A DNA stretch of 22,509 nt from Psychrilyobacter sp. (GCA_023145315.1 JAGLEA010000024.1:1-22509), one strand, 5' to 3'. Positions 7,798 through 14,829 are shown, counted from the stretch's first letter. Numbers and translations are program-made. Notes: generated by a model not told the origin, from the sequence alone.

Positions 7798-9522
7798 TTA
7801 CATTGTTGTTTCTATACTTCTGCAACAACCAACTGAACAATCACCTAACATGATATCTTCTCTAGTTGAATCATTATAACAAGATACAGCTTCATACATC
7901 TTAATAAACTCATATGATCCTGCTACGTTTTTAACATCAAAACCATTTGCTTGAAGCATTAATGTCATATTATAAGATCTTTCCCCTGTTCTACAGTGAA
8001 CATAAACTGTTCTTGATTTATCTAACTCATCTAATCTGTCTCTCATAACACTCATTGGAATATTAACTGTTCCTTTTACTCTTCCAGATTCAAATTCATT
8101 AACTTCTCTTACATCAATTACTTGCTCTCCAGCTTTTAATAAGTCATATACTTCTGTGAAAGAAATTTGCTTAAATGCACCTTCGTTTAAGTTTGATCCA
8201 ATGTATCCAATCTTATTAACTACATCTTTTCCTGTTCCAAATGATGGAGCATAAGTTAACTCTAAGTCATAAAGATCTTCTACAGTCATTCCTGCTTTGA
8301 TTGCAGTAGCTATTACGTCAGCTCTCTTATCTGGTGAACCAGTTGTTGCAAATTGTGCTCCTAATACTTTTCCAGTTCCCTTTTCAAAAGTTAATTTAGA
8401 GAATACTAAATGTGCTCCTGGCATGATTCCTACAATTCCTGGAGGTGCTGCATATACTACTTCATAATCAATTCCTGAATCTTTTAACATCTTTTCAGAT
8501 AATCCAGTAGAAGCGATGTGCATACCAAATAATTTAACTACTCCTGAACCTATATACCCTTTATTTTGAACAGATCTTCCTGCAATTCTATCTGCAATTA
8601 ATCTTCCTTGTTTGTTTGCTGGTCCTGCCATAGCTAAAGGCATTAAGTTTCCTGTTAATTGGTTTCTAACTAAGATTGCGTCTCCTGCAGCATATACATC
8701 TTTTGCAGTAGTTTCATAGTTATCGTTAGTTACTATATACCCTCTATCAGTTAATTCTACTCCTGAATCTTTTAAGAATCCAGTAGATGGTCTTACTCCT
8801 ATTCCTAAGATTACTCCATCAGTTTCTATTTCTCTTCCTGACTTTAATAATACTTTTCTTGTGTCAAATCCTTCTACAAGATCTTCTAACACTACTTCTA
8901 TTCCGTGTTTAACCATTTCTGCTTGTCCAAAGAAAGACATCTCTCTATCTACGAATGGGATGATTTGGTTAGTTCCTTCTATTAAAGTAACTGCAATTCC
9001 TCTTTCTCTTAAGTTTTCAGCAGCTTCTAATCCTATGAATCCTCCACCTACTACAGTGATATGCTTAGGATTTTTTGCGTGTACAAATTTCATTATTTTT
9101 GAAACATCAGGTACTGTCTTTAATACAAAATTATCTATTTTATCTAATCCTTTGAATGGAGGAACTATTGCGTCGGCTCCTGGTGATACTACTAATGAAT
9201 CATATTTTTCTGTTCTTACTTCTTTAGTAATAGTATCTTCTACTTGGATAGTTTTTGCTTCTGTATCTACAGATATTACATTACTATTTACCACTGCATC
9301 GATCTTGTATTGACCTTTAAATTTTTCTGGAGTCATTAAGATTAGTGTTTCTTCTTGCTCTACTAATCCTGAGATATGATATGGTAAACAACAATTTGAA
9401 AACGATACTACTGGACCTCTTTCAAACATTACTATTTGTGCATTCTCATCTAACCTTCTAGATCTTGCTGCTGCTGATGCTCCACCTGCTACTCCACCAA
9501 CGATTAATATTCTTTTACTCAT
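7798..9522 (-). CDS. CoA-disulfide / CoA-persulfide reductase with C-terminal rhodanese domain
   Basis: A 574-residue flavoprotein of the CoADR-rhodanese fusion type, which uses NAD(P)H to reduce CoA disulfide, CoA persulfide or polysulfide in the cytoplasm. FAD-binding GGVAGG is at 9-14 and NAD(P)H-binding GGGFIG at 159-164. The active-site motif FSNCCLPYHISG puts the catalytic cysteine at 44, with an unusual second cysteine at 45. YAAGDA (277-282) and the dimerisation domain (about 325-440) follow. The rhodanese domain (about 452-545) carries the loop CRTGERS with Cys510. The tail then contributes C562, C566 and C567 (DCSVGCC), which are not part of either domain. GGGGG precedes the ATG. 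The promoter and putative operator at 9581-9622 and the divergent rhodanese-CstR gene suggest control by sulfane sulfur. Confidence 0.92.
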   Translation of the reverse strand: MSKRILIVGGVAGGASAAARSRRLDENAQIVMFERGPVVSFSNCCLPYHISGLVEQEETLILMTPEKFKGQYKIDAVVNSNVISVDTEAKTIQVEDTITKEVRTEKYDSLVVSPGADAIVPPFKGLDKIDNFVLKTVPDVSKIMKFVHAKNPKHITVVGGGFIGLEAAENLRERGIAVTLIEGTNQIIPFVDREMSFFGQAEMVKHGIEVVLEDLVEGFDTRKVLLKSGREIETDGVILGIGVRPSTGFLKDSGVELTDRGYIVTNDNYETTAKDVYAAGDAILVRNQLTGNLMPLAMAGPANKQGRLIADRIAGRSVQNKGYIGSGVVKLFGMHIASTGLSEKMLKDSGIDYEVVYAAPPGIVGIMPGAHLVFSKLTFEKGTGKVLGAQFATTGSPDKRADVIATAIKAGMTVEDLYDLELTYAPSFGTGKDVVNKIGYIGSNLNEGAFKQISFTEVYDLLKAGEQVIDVREVNEFESGRVKGTVNIPMSVMRDRLDELDKSRTVYVHCRTGERSYNMTLMLQANGFDVKNVAGSYEFIKMYEAVSCYNDSTREDIMLGDCSVGCCRSIETTM

Positions 9523-9580
9523 TTGTTTCCCCCTGTTTTTATTGTATTTTTTTTCACACTAGTTTTTATTCCTATACACT

Positions 9581-9599
9581 TATACCTGTATGCAGTATA
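9581..9599. promoter_or_regulatory. Candidate operator for the CsoR/CstR-type repressor
   Basis: TATAC (9581-9585) and GTATA (9595-9599) are inverted half-sites separated by 9 bases, and a further TATAC lies at 9573-9577. CsoR/CstR-family operators typically carry ATAC/GTAT-containing inverted repeats. This one overlaps the -10 element and the expected start of the reductase promoter, where a repressor would block transcription. That the adjacent fusion regulator binds here is inference. Confidence 0.5.
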
Positions 9600-9622
9600 T
9601 CAAATTTGATTTCTATAGTCAA
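9594..9622 (-). promoter_or_regulatory. Strong promoter of the CoA-disulfide reductase gene
   Basis: The minus strand reads TTGACT (9617-9622), 17-base spacer, TATACT (9594-9599), one of the best sigma-70 matches in the window. It gives a leader of about 65 bases before the ATG at 9522. Confidence 0.75.
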
Positions 9623-9659
9623 CAATTTAAATCTTAAAATATTATAAAAAAAAATTAAG

Positions 9660-9688
9660 TTGATTTTTAAATAAAAAGACTCTATAAT
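9660..9688 (+). promoter_or_regulatory. Promoter of the rhodanese-CstR gene
   Basis: TTGATT (9660-9665), 17-base spacer, TATAAT (9683-9688). The start site is expected near 9695, giving a leader of about 25 bases. AGAGG at 9708-9712 precedes the ATG at 9719. It is divergent from the reductase promoter about 40 bases away. Confidence 0.75.
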
Positions 9689-9718
9689 AAATTAAATTAT
9701 TCACAAAAGAGGTGTTTT

Positions 9719-10324
9719 ATGGTTAATAGTAACAAAATAAGTTCTCTTACTCCACAAAAAGTTAAGGAGTTAATTGATAATAGTGACAATCTTACTATTA
9801 TAGATATTAGAACCGATAAAGAATTTTTATATGAAGGTCGATTAAATAACTCCATATCAATGGACTACAAAAAACCAAGAATTTTTAAAAAAGAATTAAG
9901 TAAACTTGACAAAGAAAAAAAATATTTAATCTACTGTTCTGTTGGTAACCTTAGTAGTATGGCTATTAAAGATATGATTGACCTTGGGTTTAAGAATGTT
10001 TTTGAGATGGATGGAGGATTAAAAGCTTGGCAAAAAGATTTAGATCTTGTTTGTACTATCTCTAAATTAAATGACGATGAGGTTATAGAAGCTAGAAAAA
10101 ATATAATTATTAGATTGAATAAAGTAGAAGGACAAATAAGTGGAATGAAAAAAATGCTTCTTAATGGTGAGTATTGTGGTGATATCCTAAATCAATCTCT
10201 TGCTGTAAAATCTGCCCTTAATGCTACTAATCAAAAGATTATGGAGATGTTCTCAAATGTTTGTATTACTAATGAGGAGCAAAAAAAAGATTTCTTTAAA
10301 TATCTTAAAAAATTAATGAATTAA
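9719..10324 (+). CDS. Rhodanese domain fused to a CsoR/CstR-type transcriptional repressor
   Basis: A 201-residue two-domain protein. Residues about 8-108 are a rhodanese-like domain: IIDIRTDKEFLYEGRL, then the active loop CSVGNLS with Cys73, and FEMDGGLKAW. Residues about 120-201 are a complete CsoR-family (DUF156) domain: IIIRLNKVEGQISGMKKML, EYCGDILNQSLAVKSALN and a C-terminal helix. Cys153 and Cys182 are 29 residues apart, the same spacing as the two cysteines of the persulfide sensor CstR. The position four before the second cysteine, a copper-ligand histidine in CsoR, is Phe178. I infer a per- or polysulfide-responsive repressor whose rhodanese domain may pass sulfur to its own sensor cysteines. 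It is divergent from the CoA-disulfide reductase gene and ends in a hairpin. Domain calls are firm; mechanism is inference. Confidence 0.88.
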   Translation: MVNSNKISSLTPQKVKELIDNSDNLTIIDIRTDKEFLYEGRLNNSISMDYKKPRIFKKELSKLDKEKKYLIYCSVGNLSSMAIKDMIDLGFKNVFEMDGGLKAWQKDLDLVCTISKLNDDEVIEARKNIIIRLNKVEGQISGMKKMLLNGEYCGDILNQSLAVKSALNATNQKIMEMFSNVCITNEEQKKDFFKYLKKLMN

Positions 10325-10347
10325 AATAGAGGTTTACACCTCTATTT
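10318..10347 (+). repeat. Left copy of a 30-bp direct repeat containing a terminator hairpin
   Basis: Bases 10318-10347 match 12381-12411 except for one extra A in the right copy. The copy begins at the end of the rhodanese-CstR coding region (its last bases are the stop codon) and contains the hairpin AAATAGAGGT-TTAC-ACCTCTATTT (10324-10347). The T-run is cut short here (ATTTAGG), as if something had been inserted right after it. Confidence 0.8.
10324..10347 (+). terminator. Hairpin terminator of the rhodanese-CstR gene (short T-run)
   Basis: A 10-bp stem and TTAC loop overlapping the stop codon, but followed by ATTTAGG rather than a long T-run. The copy at 12386-12413 keeps a seven-T tail, so this copy is probably weakened. 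Confidence 0.6.
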
Positions 10348-10369
10348 AGGTCTGTCTCATATTTTGTGT

Positions 10370-10419
10370 AAACCTCCAAATTAGTGTGAAATATAATTAC
10401 ATTAATTTGGAGGTTTTTT
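10370..10419 (+). terminator. Long hairpin that sequesters a ribosome site and ends in six T
   Basis: Left arm 10370-10383 and right arm 10403-10416 are a perfect 14-bp match (AAACCTCCAAATTA/TAATTTGGAGGTTT), extended by a TGT/ACA pairing after one mismatch, and followed by a T-run to 10419. GGAGG of the following ATG (10420) lies inside the stem, so transcripts entering from the left would terminate or hide the start. IS elements often carry such a device against readthrough expression. Confidence 0.65.
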
Positions 10420-10479
10420 ATGAGAAAAAAAAATATTTATCCCCTGATGAATTAACACGAAAAGAGCTGATTAAAGACC

Positions 10480-10508
10480 TTTGCATAACTCCTAAAAAGT
10501 ACTATACT
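10480..10508 (+). promoter_or_regulatory. Candidate promoter of the aminopeptidase gene
   Basis: TTTGCA (10480-10485), 17-base spacer, TATACT (10503-10508). It sits inside the decayed ORF and about 62 bases before the aminopeptidase ATG. The -35 is imperfect. If real, the remnant supplies the downstream gene's promoter. Confidence 0.4.
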
Positions 10509-10570
10509 TTAGTATCAATATTTGAGGTAAGAAAATATAAAGAAAAATATAATTACTAAGGGGGGTAAAA

Positions 10571-12337
10571 ATGTTAAATGAGAAACTTTTAAAACTTAGA
10601 AATGAAATGAATCAAAAAGGAATCGATGCCTATATTATTCCTAGTTCAGATGCACATCAGAGTGAATATGTAGCAGAATACTTTAAAGGTAGGAGATGGA
10701 TCAGTAACTTTACTGGTAGTGCCGGAATCGCAGTTATTACTTCTGATTCTGCTGGCCTTTGGACAGATGGTCGATACTTTATTCAAGCTGAAAAAGAGCT
10801 TGAAGGAAGTGGATTTGATCTTTTTAAAATGGCTAAAGAGGGAGTTCCAACCTACTCTGAATGGTTAAAAAGTGTTGTAAAAAAAGATGGTATTATTGGA
10901 TTTGATGGAAAAGTTATATCTGTTTCTGCCTATGATGAGTTAAAAAAAGGATTTAATGATGACAATTTTAAAATTCAATATGACCTATTAGAATCTGTTT
11001 GGGATGGTAGGCCTAATTTTCCAAAAGAAGATATATTTATTCACGATCTTTGTTATGCCGGTAAATCTGTCATTGAAAAAGTTGATATTATTCGTGAACT
11101 CTACCACTCTCATGGTGCTGACAGCTATATTCTTAGTTCTTTAGATGATATTGCTTGGACTTTTAATCTGAGAGGTAGTGATGTATTGAATAACACTACC
11201 TTCTACGCATATGCACTTATTGAAGATAATAAAACTACTTTATTTACAGACCAAAACAAGCTGAATGAAGAGGTTAAGTTATATCTTAAAGAGAATAAGA
11301 TAGTTTTAAAACCCTATGATAAAGTTGCTGACACCCTCTCTAATTTAGAGGATAAAAATATCTACCTCAGTCCAGACAGAACTAGTATTTATATTCAATC
11401 ACTACTTAAAAATAATAAGGTTATTCATAATAAAGAGATCACGACTCATTTAAAGGCCGTTAAGAATGAAATTGAAATACAAAATTCAAGAGAATGTTAT
11501 TTAAATGATTCTATAGCTCTTCTAAAAGGGTTTAAAAATATTGAAGAAAATTTCAAAAAAACTACTATTACTGAACTAGATGTAGAGGATATCATAAAAA
11601 ATGAAAGATCAAAGATAGACGGGTTTAAAGGGATAAGTTTTGATACTATTGCTGGACATAAAGATCATGCAGCTCTTATGCATTTTAAAGCTAATGAAAA
11701 AAATACATATACTTTGGATACTTGTGGGTTTTTATTAGTAGATTCAGGAGGACAATATCTCAATGGAACTACTGATATAACTAGAACATTTTCATTGGGT
11801 GAGATCACTCCTGAGCAGAAAAAAGATTTTACTTTGGTGTTGAAGAGTGTAATTACCCTCAGCAGAGCTAAATTTCTAAAAGGAACTACAGGTTATAAAT
11901 TAGATATGTTGGCTAGATACCCACTATGGTTAGAAGGAATAGATTACAAGTGTGGAACTGGTCATGGTGTTGGATTTTTCTTAAATATTCACGAGGGACC
12001 ACAAGGTTTTTCTGTTAAAAAAACTCACGATCTTCCTTTAGAAATAGGTATGAATTTAACTATTGAACCTGGTGTTTATAAAGAAGGAAGACATGGTATT
12101 CGTACTGAAAATACAGTTATAGTAAAAAAAGCTTTTACTAATGAAAATGGAACTTTTTATGAGTTTGAGACTATATCTTTCTTTCCGATTGATATAAATT
12201 CTATTGATCCATCTCTATTAAATACTGATGAATTGAAATGGATTAACTCCTACCATACCGCGACATTTAATAAATTATCTCCACATTTAAATGCGGATGA
12301 AATAAACTGGTTAAAAGAAAAAACCAAACAAATATAA
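10571..12337 (+). CDS. Xaa-Pro aminopeptidase (M24B family, long three-domain form)
   Basis: A 588-residue dinuclear-metal peptidase that removes an N-terminal residue preceding proline from peptides, in the cytoplasm. Two creatinase-like N-terminal domains (about 1-130, with FTGSAGIAVIT and LWTDGRYFIQA, and about 155-300) precede the pita-bread catalytic domain (about 305-525). The five metal ligands are visible: Asp391 (VDSGGQY), Asp402 (TTDITRTF), His465 (GTGHGVG), Glu499 (IEPGVY) and Glu513 (RTENTV). A C-terminal M24 extension follows (about 530-588, FETISFFPID ... ADEINWL). This is the eukaryote-like XPNPEP1 architecture common in bacteria. GGGGGG at 10560-10565 is the ribosome site. The gene stands alone between two copies of the same terminator repeat. 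Confidence 0.93.
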   Translation: MLNEKLLKLRNEMNQKGIDAYIIPSSDAHQSEYVAEYFKGRRWISNFTGSAGIAVITSDSAGLWTDGRYFIQAEKELEGSGFDLFKMAKEGVPTYSEWLKSVVKKDGIIGFDGKVISVSAYDELKKGFNDDNFKIQYDLLESVWDGRPNFPKEDIFIHDLCYAGKSVIEKVDIIRELYHSHGADSYILSSLDDIAWTFNLRGSDVLNNTTFYAYALIEDNKTTLFTDQNKLNEEVKLYLKENKIVLKPYDKVADTLSNLEDKNIYLSPDRTSIYIQSLLKNNKVIHNKEITTHLKAVKNEIEIQNSRECYLNDSIALLKGFKNIEENFKKTTITELDVEDIIKNERSKIDGFKGISFDTIAGHKDHAALMHFKANEKNTYTLDTCGFLLVDSGGQYLNGTTDITRTFSLGEITPEQKKDFTLVLKSVITLSRAKFLKGTTGYKLDMLARYPLWLEGIDYKCGTGHGVGFFLNIHEGPQGFSVKKTHDLPLEIGMNLTIEPGVYKEGRHGIRTENTVIVKKAFTNENGTFYEFETISFFPIDINSIDPSLLNTDELKWINSYHTATFNKLSPHLNADEINWLKEKTKQI

Positions 12338-12380
12338 GTAAGATATGAAAAATAGTAAATCAATGGGCAGTCTCATAATA

Positions 12381-12411
12381 GAATTAAAAATAGAGGTTTA
12401 CACCTCTATTT
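12381..12411 (+). repeat. Right copy of the 30/31-bp direct repeat
   Basis: Same orientation as 10318-10347, with one extra A. A second shorter similarity lies on the inner side of both copies: 10349-10361 and 12365-12377 share GG-C-GTCTCATA (11 of 13 bases), also in direct orientation. The two copies are 2,063 bases apart and bracket the IS remnant and the aminopeptidase gene. Confidence 0.8.
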
Positions 12412-12413
12412 TT
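12386..12413. terminator. Bidirectional terminator between aminopeptidase and response regulator genes
   Basis: A 12-bp stem AAAAATAGAGGT/ACCTCTATTTTT with TTAC loop, with T-runs on both strands. It lies 48 bases past the aminopeptidase stop and directly abuts the response regulator stop codon at 12414. Confidence 0.88.
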
Positions 12414-13115
12414 TTACTTTATTAGCCTATACTTTACTTCTGGTCTTCCTACATTTCCATATGAAATATCACTTCTTATTTTTTTTATTTCAGCTAGATA
12501 ATCCAAATATTTTTTCATCGTAACCGAGCTGCTTTCTAAAGAATCGGCCATATCTCTAGCTGACCACTCTTTATTGGGTTCTACTGTTATAGTATTCAGA
12601 ACTTTTTCCAACGTTTTTTTACTTATTCCCTTTGGAGTTGATATTTCCAATTCTGATTGTGATTCTATATTTATACCATGATAAAGTTCATCTAGTTCTT
12701 TTTGGGTTAGATTTTTTTCTTCTAATGTAGAATTATTTTTTTTTATAAAATATCTTTTTAAAGCACTTTCCAATCTCTCAAACTCAAATGGTTTAATTAG
12801 GTAATCTACTACTCCCAACTGAAATGCTCTCTCTATGTGTTTTTTATCATTAGAAGCTGTTACGAATATTGTATTTACAAATAACTCTTCTTTTTTTTCT
12901 TTTTTCCTTAATTCTTCTAAAATATCTAACCCCTCTCTATCTGGAAGATACATATCTAATATTATTAATTCTACCTTCTTTTTTAGAAGATATTCTATCA
13001 CACCTTCACCACTAAAAAACACCTTAACAACATTGAAGTTTTTAGATGAATTTATTATTTTTTCTGTAATCATGCTCACCATAGGATCATCTTCTATTAT
13101 TACTACATCTATCAT
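12414..13115 (-). CDS. CitB/DcuR-family response regulator
   Basis: A 233-residue two-component response regulator. The receiver domain (about 1-118) has the acidic pair D9/D10, the phosphorylation site Asp54 (LIILDMYLP), Thr86 (FVTAS) and Lys108 (LIKPF). The C-terminal region (about 160-233) is a CitB/DcuR-type winged-helix-like DNA-binding domain: GISKKTLEKVLNTI, WSARDMADSLESSSVTMKKYLDYLAE and GRPEVKYRL. This class usually controls uptake and fermentation of citrate, fumarate or other C4/C3 carboxylates. Its ATG overlaps the stop of the upstream kinase gene by 4 bases (ATGA), so translation is coupled and the two are a cognate pair. No carboxylate transporter or lyase genes are adjacent, so the regulon is not evident here. 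Confidence 0.92.
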   Translation of the reverse strand: MIDVVIIEDDPMVSMITEKIINSSKNFNVVKVFFSGEGVIEYLLKKKVELIILDMYLPDREGLDILEELRKKEKKEELFVNTIFVTASNDKKHIERAFQLGVVDYLIKPFEFERLESALKRYFIKKNNSTLEEKNLTQKELDELYHGINIESQSELEISTPKGISKKTLEKVLNTITVEPNKEWSARDMADSLESSSVTMKKYLDYLAEIKKIRSDISYGNVGRPEVKYRLIK

Positions 13116-14704
13116 TCTTCTCCCCCTTTTGATATTTCTATAGAAAACATTTTAAACTTTTCATCAGCATGAAGATTAATCGTTCCGTCATATACCTCTA
13201 CAACATTTTTTATTAAAGCTAAACCAGATCCTCGACCTTCACCTTTAGAGGAATACCCCATCTTAAATATATTTTCTTTATCTTCTATTTGTGAACCATT
13301 ATCGCTAACTTGAATAAACACTTTATTTGTATCTTCTAAAAGAAAAATATGAATCTCTCTCTGGATTCTTTCGGTATAAACAAACGACTCCATTGCATTT
13401 TCTATTAAATTTCCTATAATAATAATTAAATCATCAGAATCTATTCTACCGTGAGTTTTCATTAAATTACTTTCTTCTTCTATATTTAATGTGATCTCTC
13501 TTTCTTTAGCTAAATTCATCTTTGTTAGAAGAATAGCTTTTATAATGGGATCATTTATATTTTCTACTTCTTTAACTTCTGATTTAACCTCTACCTCTAT
13601 ATTTGAAACATACTTTTTTACTTCCTCATATTCTTCTAATCTCAAGAGTCCAGATATTACATGAATTTTATTTTTGAATTCGTGAACATTAGCCCTCATA
13701 GAATCTATTATTTGAGTTACACCTGTTATTTCTTTTGCTAATTTTTTAACTCCTGCTTCTTGTTTAATAATAAATAAAACCTCTAATCCAGTTTTTTTCT
13801 GTATTAATAATCCACTAATAAAAACTTTTCCACTAGTTAAAGTATATTTTTTATCATAAAATTCTTCTCCTATCGCTATTGCTTCTTTATATAACTTTAT
13901 AAGTATCATTTCATCTTTAGGTTGTAACCTCTCTTCTGCAGCTTTATTTCTTTTAATAACTTTACCTTTTGAATCTATAGTTATTATTTCATCACTTATT
14001 GTATCAAAAATCTGTTGCCTTTCAGCATACATTCTACCTACATCTATAGGATCTATGCCTAAAGTTCCTTTTTTTATATTTTTAGCCAAAAATACTGATA
14101 AAATTAGAGCTAAAACGAATATAACAGATACTCCTATTAAAATATCTATAAATAAAGATTTTTTTAAATCGCTATGTTTTGTGTAATACTCTTGCACAAC
14201 TAACATTCCTAAAAAAACACCATTTTCTATTATTGGAACAAACTCTTCATAGAAACCATTTTCTACATCTATATTATATATTTTGTTTTCTTTTAAAGCC
14301 TCGCTTGGAGTAGCACTAGTAATGCCTTCTTTATAGTTTAACTCTATTTCCTTAAACATTTTAGAAACAACTTCCTTACGATATGGTTTTATTTCACTAG
14401 ATTTTTCTTTTGTTTTATAGGCAACGATCTTCCCCTCTCTGTCTACTATTAAAAAATAATTTAATCTAATTAACTTTACCCATTCTAAGTTAAAAAATTT
14501 TTCTTCTTCTTTTTTTTCATTCTTTTCTAAAAATTTTATAAGATTACTGTCTTTTGACATGACATATACATATCCATTTAGTGAATGCCTTCTATTTTGC
14601 TCCAATATTTTACTAGCATTTTTAAAGAAAACAAATTGAACAGCTAATATACTAACTACAACAAATATTAATATATATATATATAATTTTTTTTCTAATT
14701 TCAT
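13112..14704 (-). CDS. CitA/DcuS-family sensor histidine kinase
   Basis: A membrane sensor kinase of 530 residues from the ATG at 14704. An ATG 24 codons further upstream is in frame but has no ribosome site, whereas AGAGGTG stands just before 14704. Layout: membrane helix at about 8-27; extracytoplasmic ligand-binding (Cache/PAS-like) domain at about 28-180; second helix at about 183-207; cytoplasmic PAS domain at about 228-315; the H-box HEFKNKIHVISGLLRL with His341 (the family pattern is RHEFxNxLHxIxGLL); then the ATPase domain with N-box NLIENAMES (432-440), VSDNG (466-470) and GRGSGLAL (490-497). It probably senses an external carboxylate and phosphorylates the regulator encoded next. 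The specific ligand cannot be read from the sequence. Confidence 0.92.
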   Translation of the reverse strand: MKLEKKLYIYILIFVVVSILAVQFVFFKNASKILEQNRRHSLNGYVYVMSKDSNLIKFLEKNEKKEEEKFFNLEWVKLIRLNYFLIVDREGKIVAYKTKEKSSEIKPYRKEVVSKMFKEIELNYKEGITSATPSEALKENKIYNIDVENGFYEEFVPIIENGVFLGMLVVQEYYTKHSDLKKSLFIDILIGVSVIFVLALILSVFLAKNIKKGTLGIDPIDVGRMYAERQQIFDTISDEIITIDSKGKVIKRNKAAEERLQPKDEMILIKLYKEAIAIGEEFYDKKYTLTSGKVFISGLLIQKKTGLEVLFIIKQEAGVKKLAKEITGVTQIIDSMRANVHEFKNKIHVISGLLRLEEYEEVKKYVSNIEVEVKSEVKEVENINDPIIKAILLTKMNLAKEREITLNIEEESNLMKTHGRIDSDDLIIIIGNLIENAMESFVYTERIQREIHIFLLEDTNKVFIQVSDNGSQIEDKENIFKMGYSSKGEGRGSGLALIKNVVEVYDGTINLHADEKFKMFSIEISKGGEE

Positions 14705-14795
14705 TTTATCACCTCTAAATATTATAGGTATACACTGAAACATATAAAACCACCGAATATATGTATACGAGCACAAATAATGTCCCTTAATATGG

Positions 14796-14824
14796 AAAAA
14801 ACTACAGATTTACTGTAGTTTTTT
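14796..14824 (-). terminator. Intrinsic terminator after pgi
   Basis: A 12-bp stem AAAAAACTACAG/CTGTAGTTTTTT with a 5-base loop and a T-run, 6 bases past the pgi stop. The hairpin is symmetric, so it would also work on the plus strand. Confidence 0.88.
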
Positions 14825-14829
14825 CTTGA

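Larger units (their letters stand above)
10349..10559 (+). mobile_element. Probable decayed insertion-sequence end with frameshifted leader ORF
   Basis: The stretch begins GGTCTGTCTCATATTTTGTG, which resembles IS terminal sequences, then a long hairpin (10370-10416), then a ribosome site and ATG at 10420. The ATG frame closes after 11 codons. A run of nine A (10425-10433) follows, and one more A would join it to an open frame (YLSPDELTRKELIKDL ... to TAA at 10557-10559) of about 43 further codons. That product is charged and helix-turn-helix-like but I cannot assign it. Lack of a transposase body and of a matching inverted end suggests a solo remnant. The IS family is unknown; an IS256-type end is only a guess. 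Confidence 0.4.

Noticed and set aside
8861..9313. 150-codon open frame on the plus strand inside the reductase gene
   Set aside because: It lies entirely antisense to a strongly supported coding region, has no ribosome site and its product resembles no family I know.
9719..10324. Copper-sensing CsoR function
   Set aside because: The Cys-His-Cys copper site is incomplete: Phe replaces the histidine, and a rhodanese domain is attached.
10349..12377. Aminopeptidase gene as cargo of an intact IS or transposon
   Set aside because: No transposase body and no inverted terminal repeats; the shared GG-C-GTCTCATA motif is direct, not inverted.
14705..14776. 24-residue N-terminal extension of the sensor kinase
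   Set aside because: No ribosome site before the upstream ATG, a good AGAGGTG before the one at 14704, and the extension would cover promoter-like sequence.
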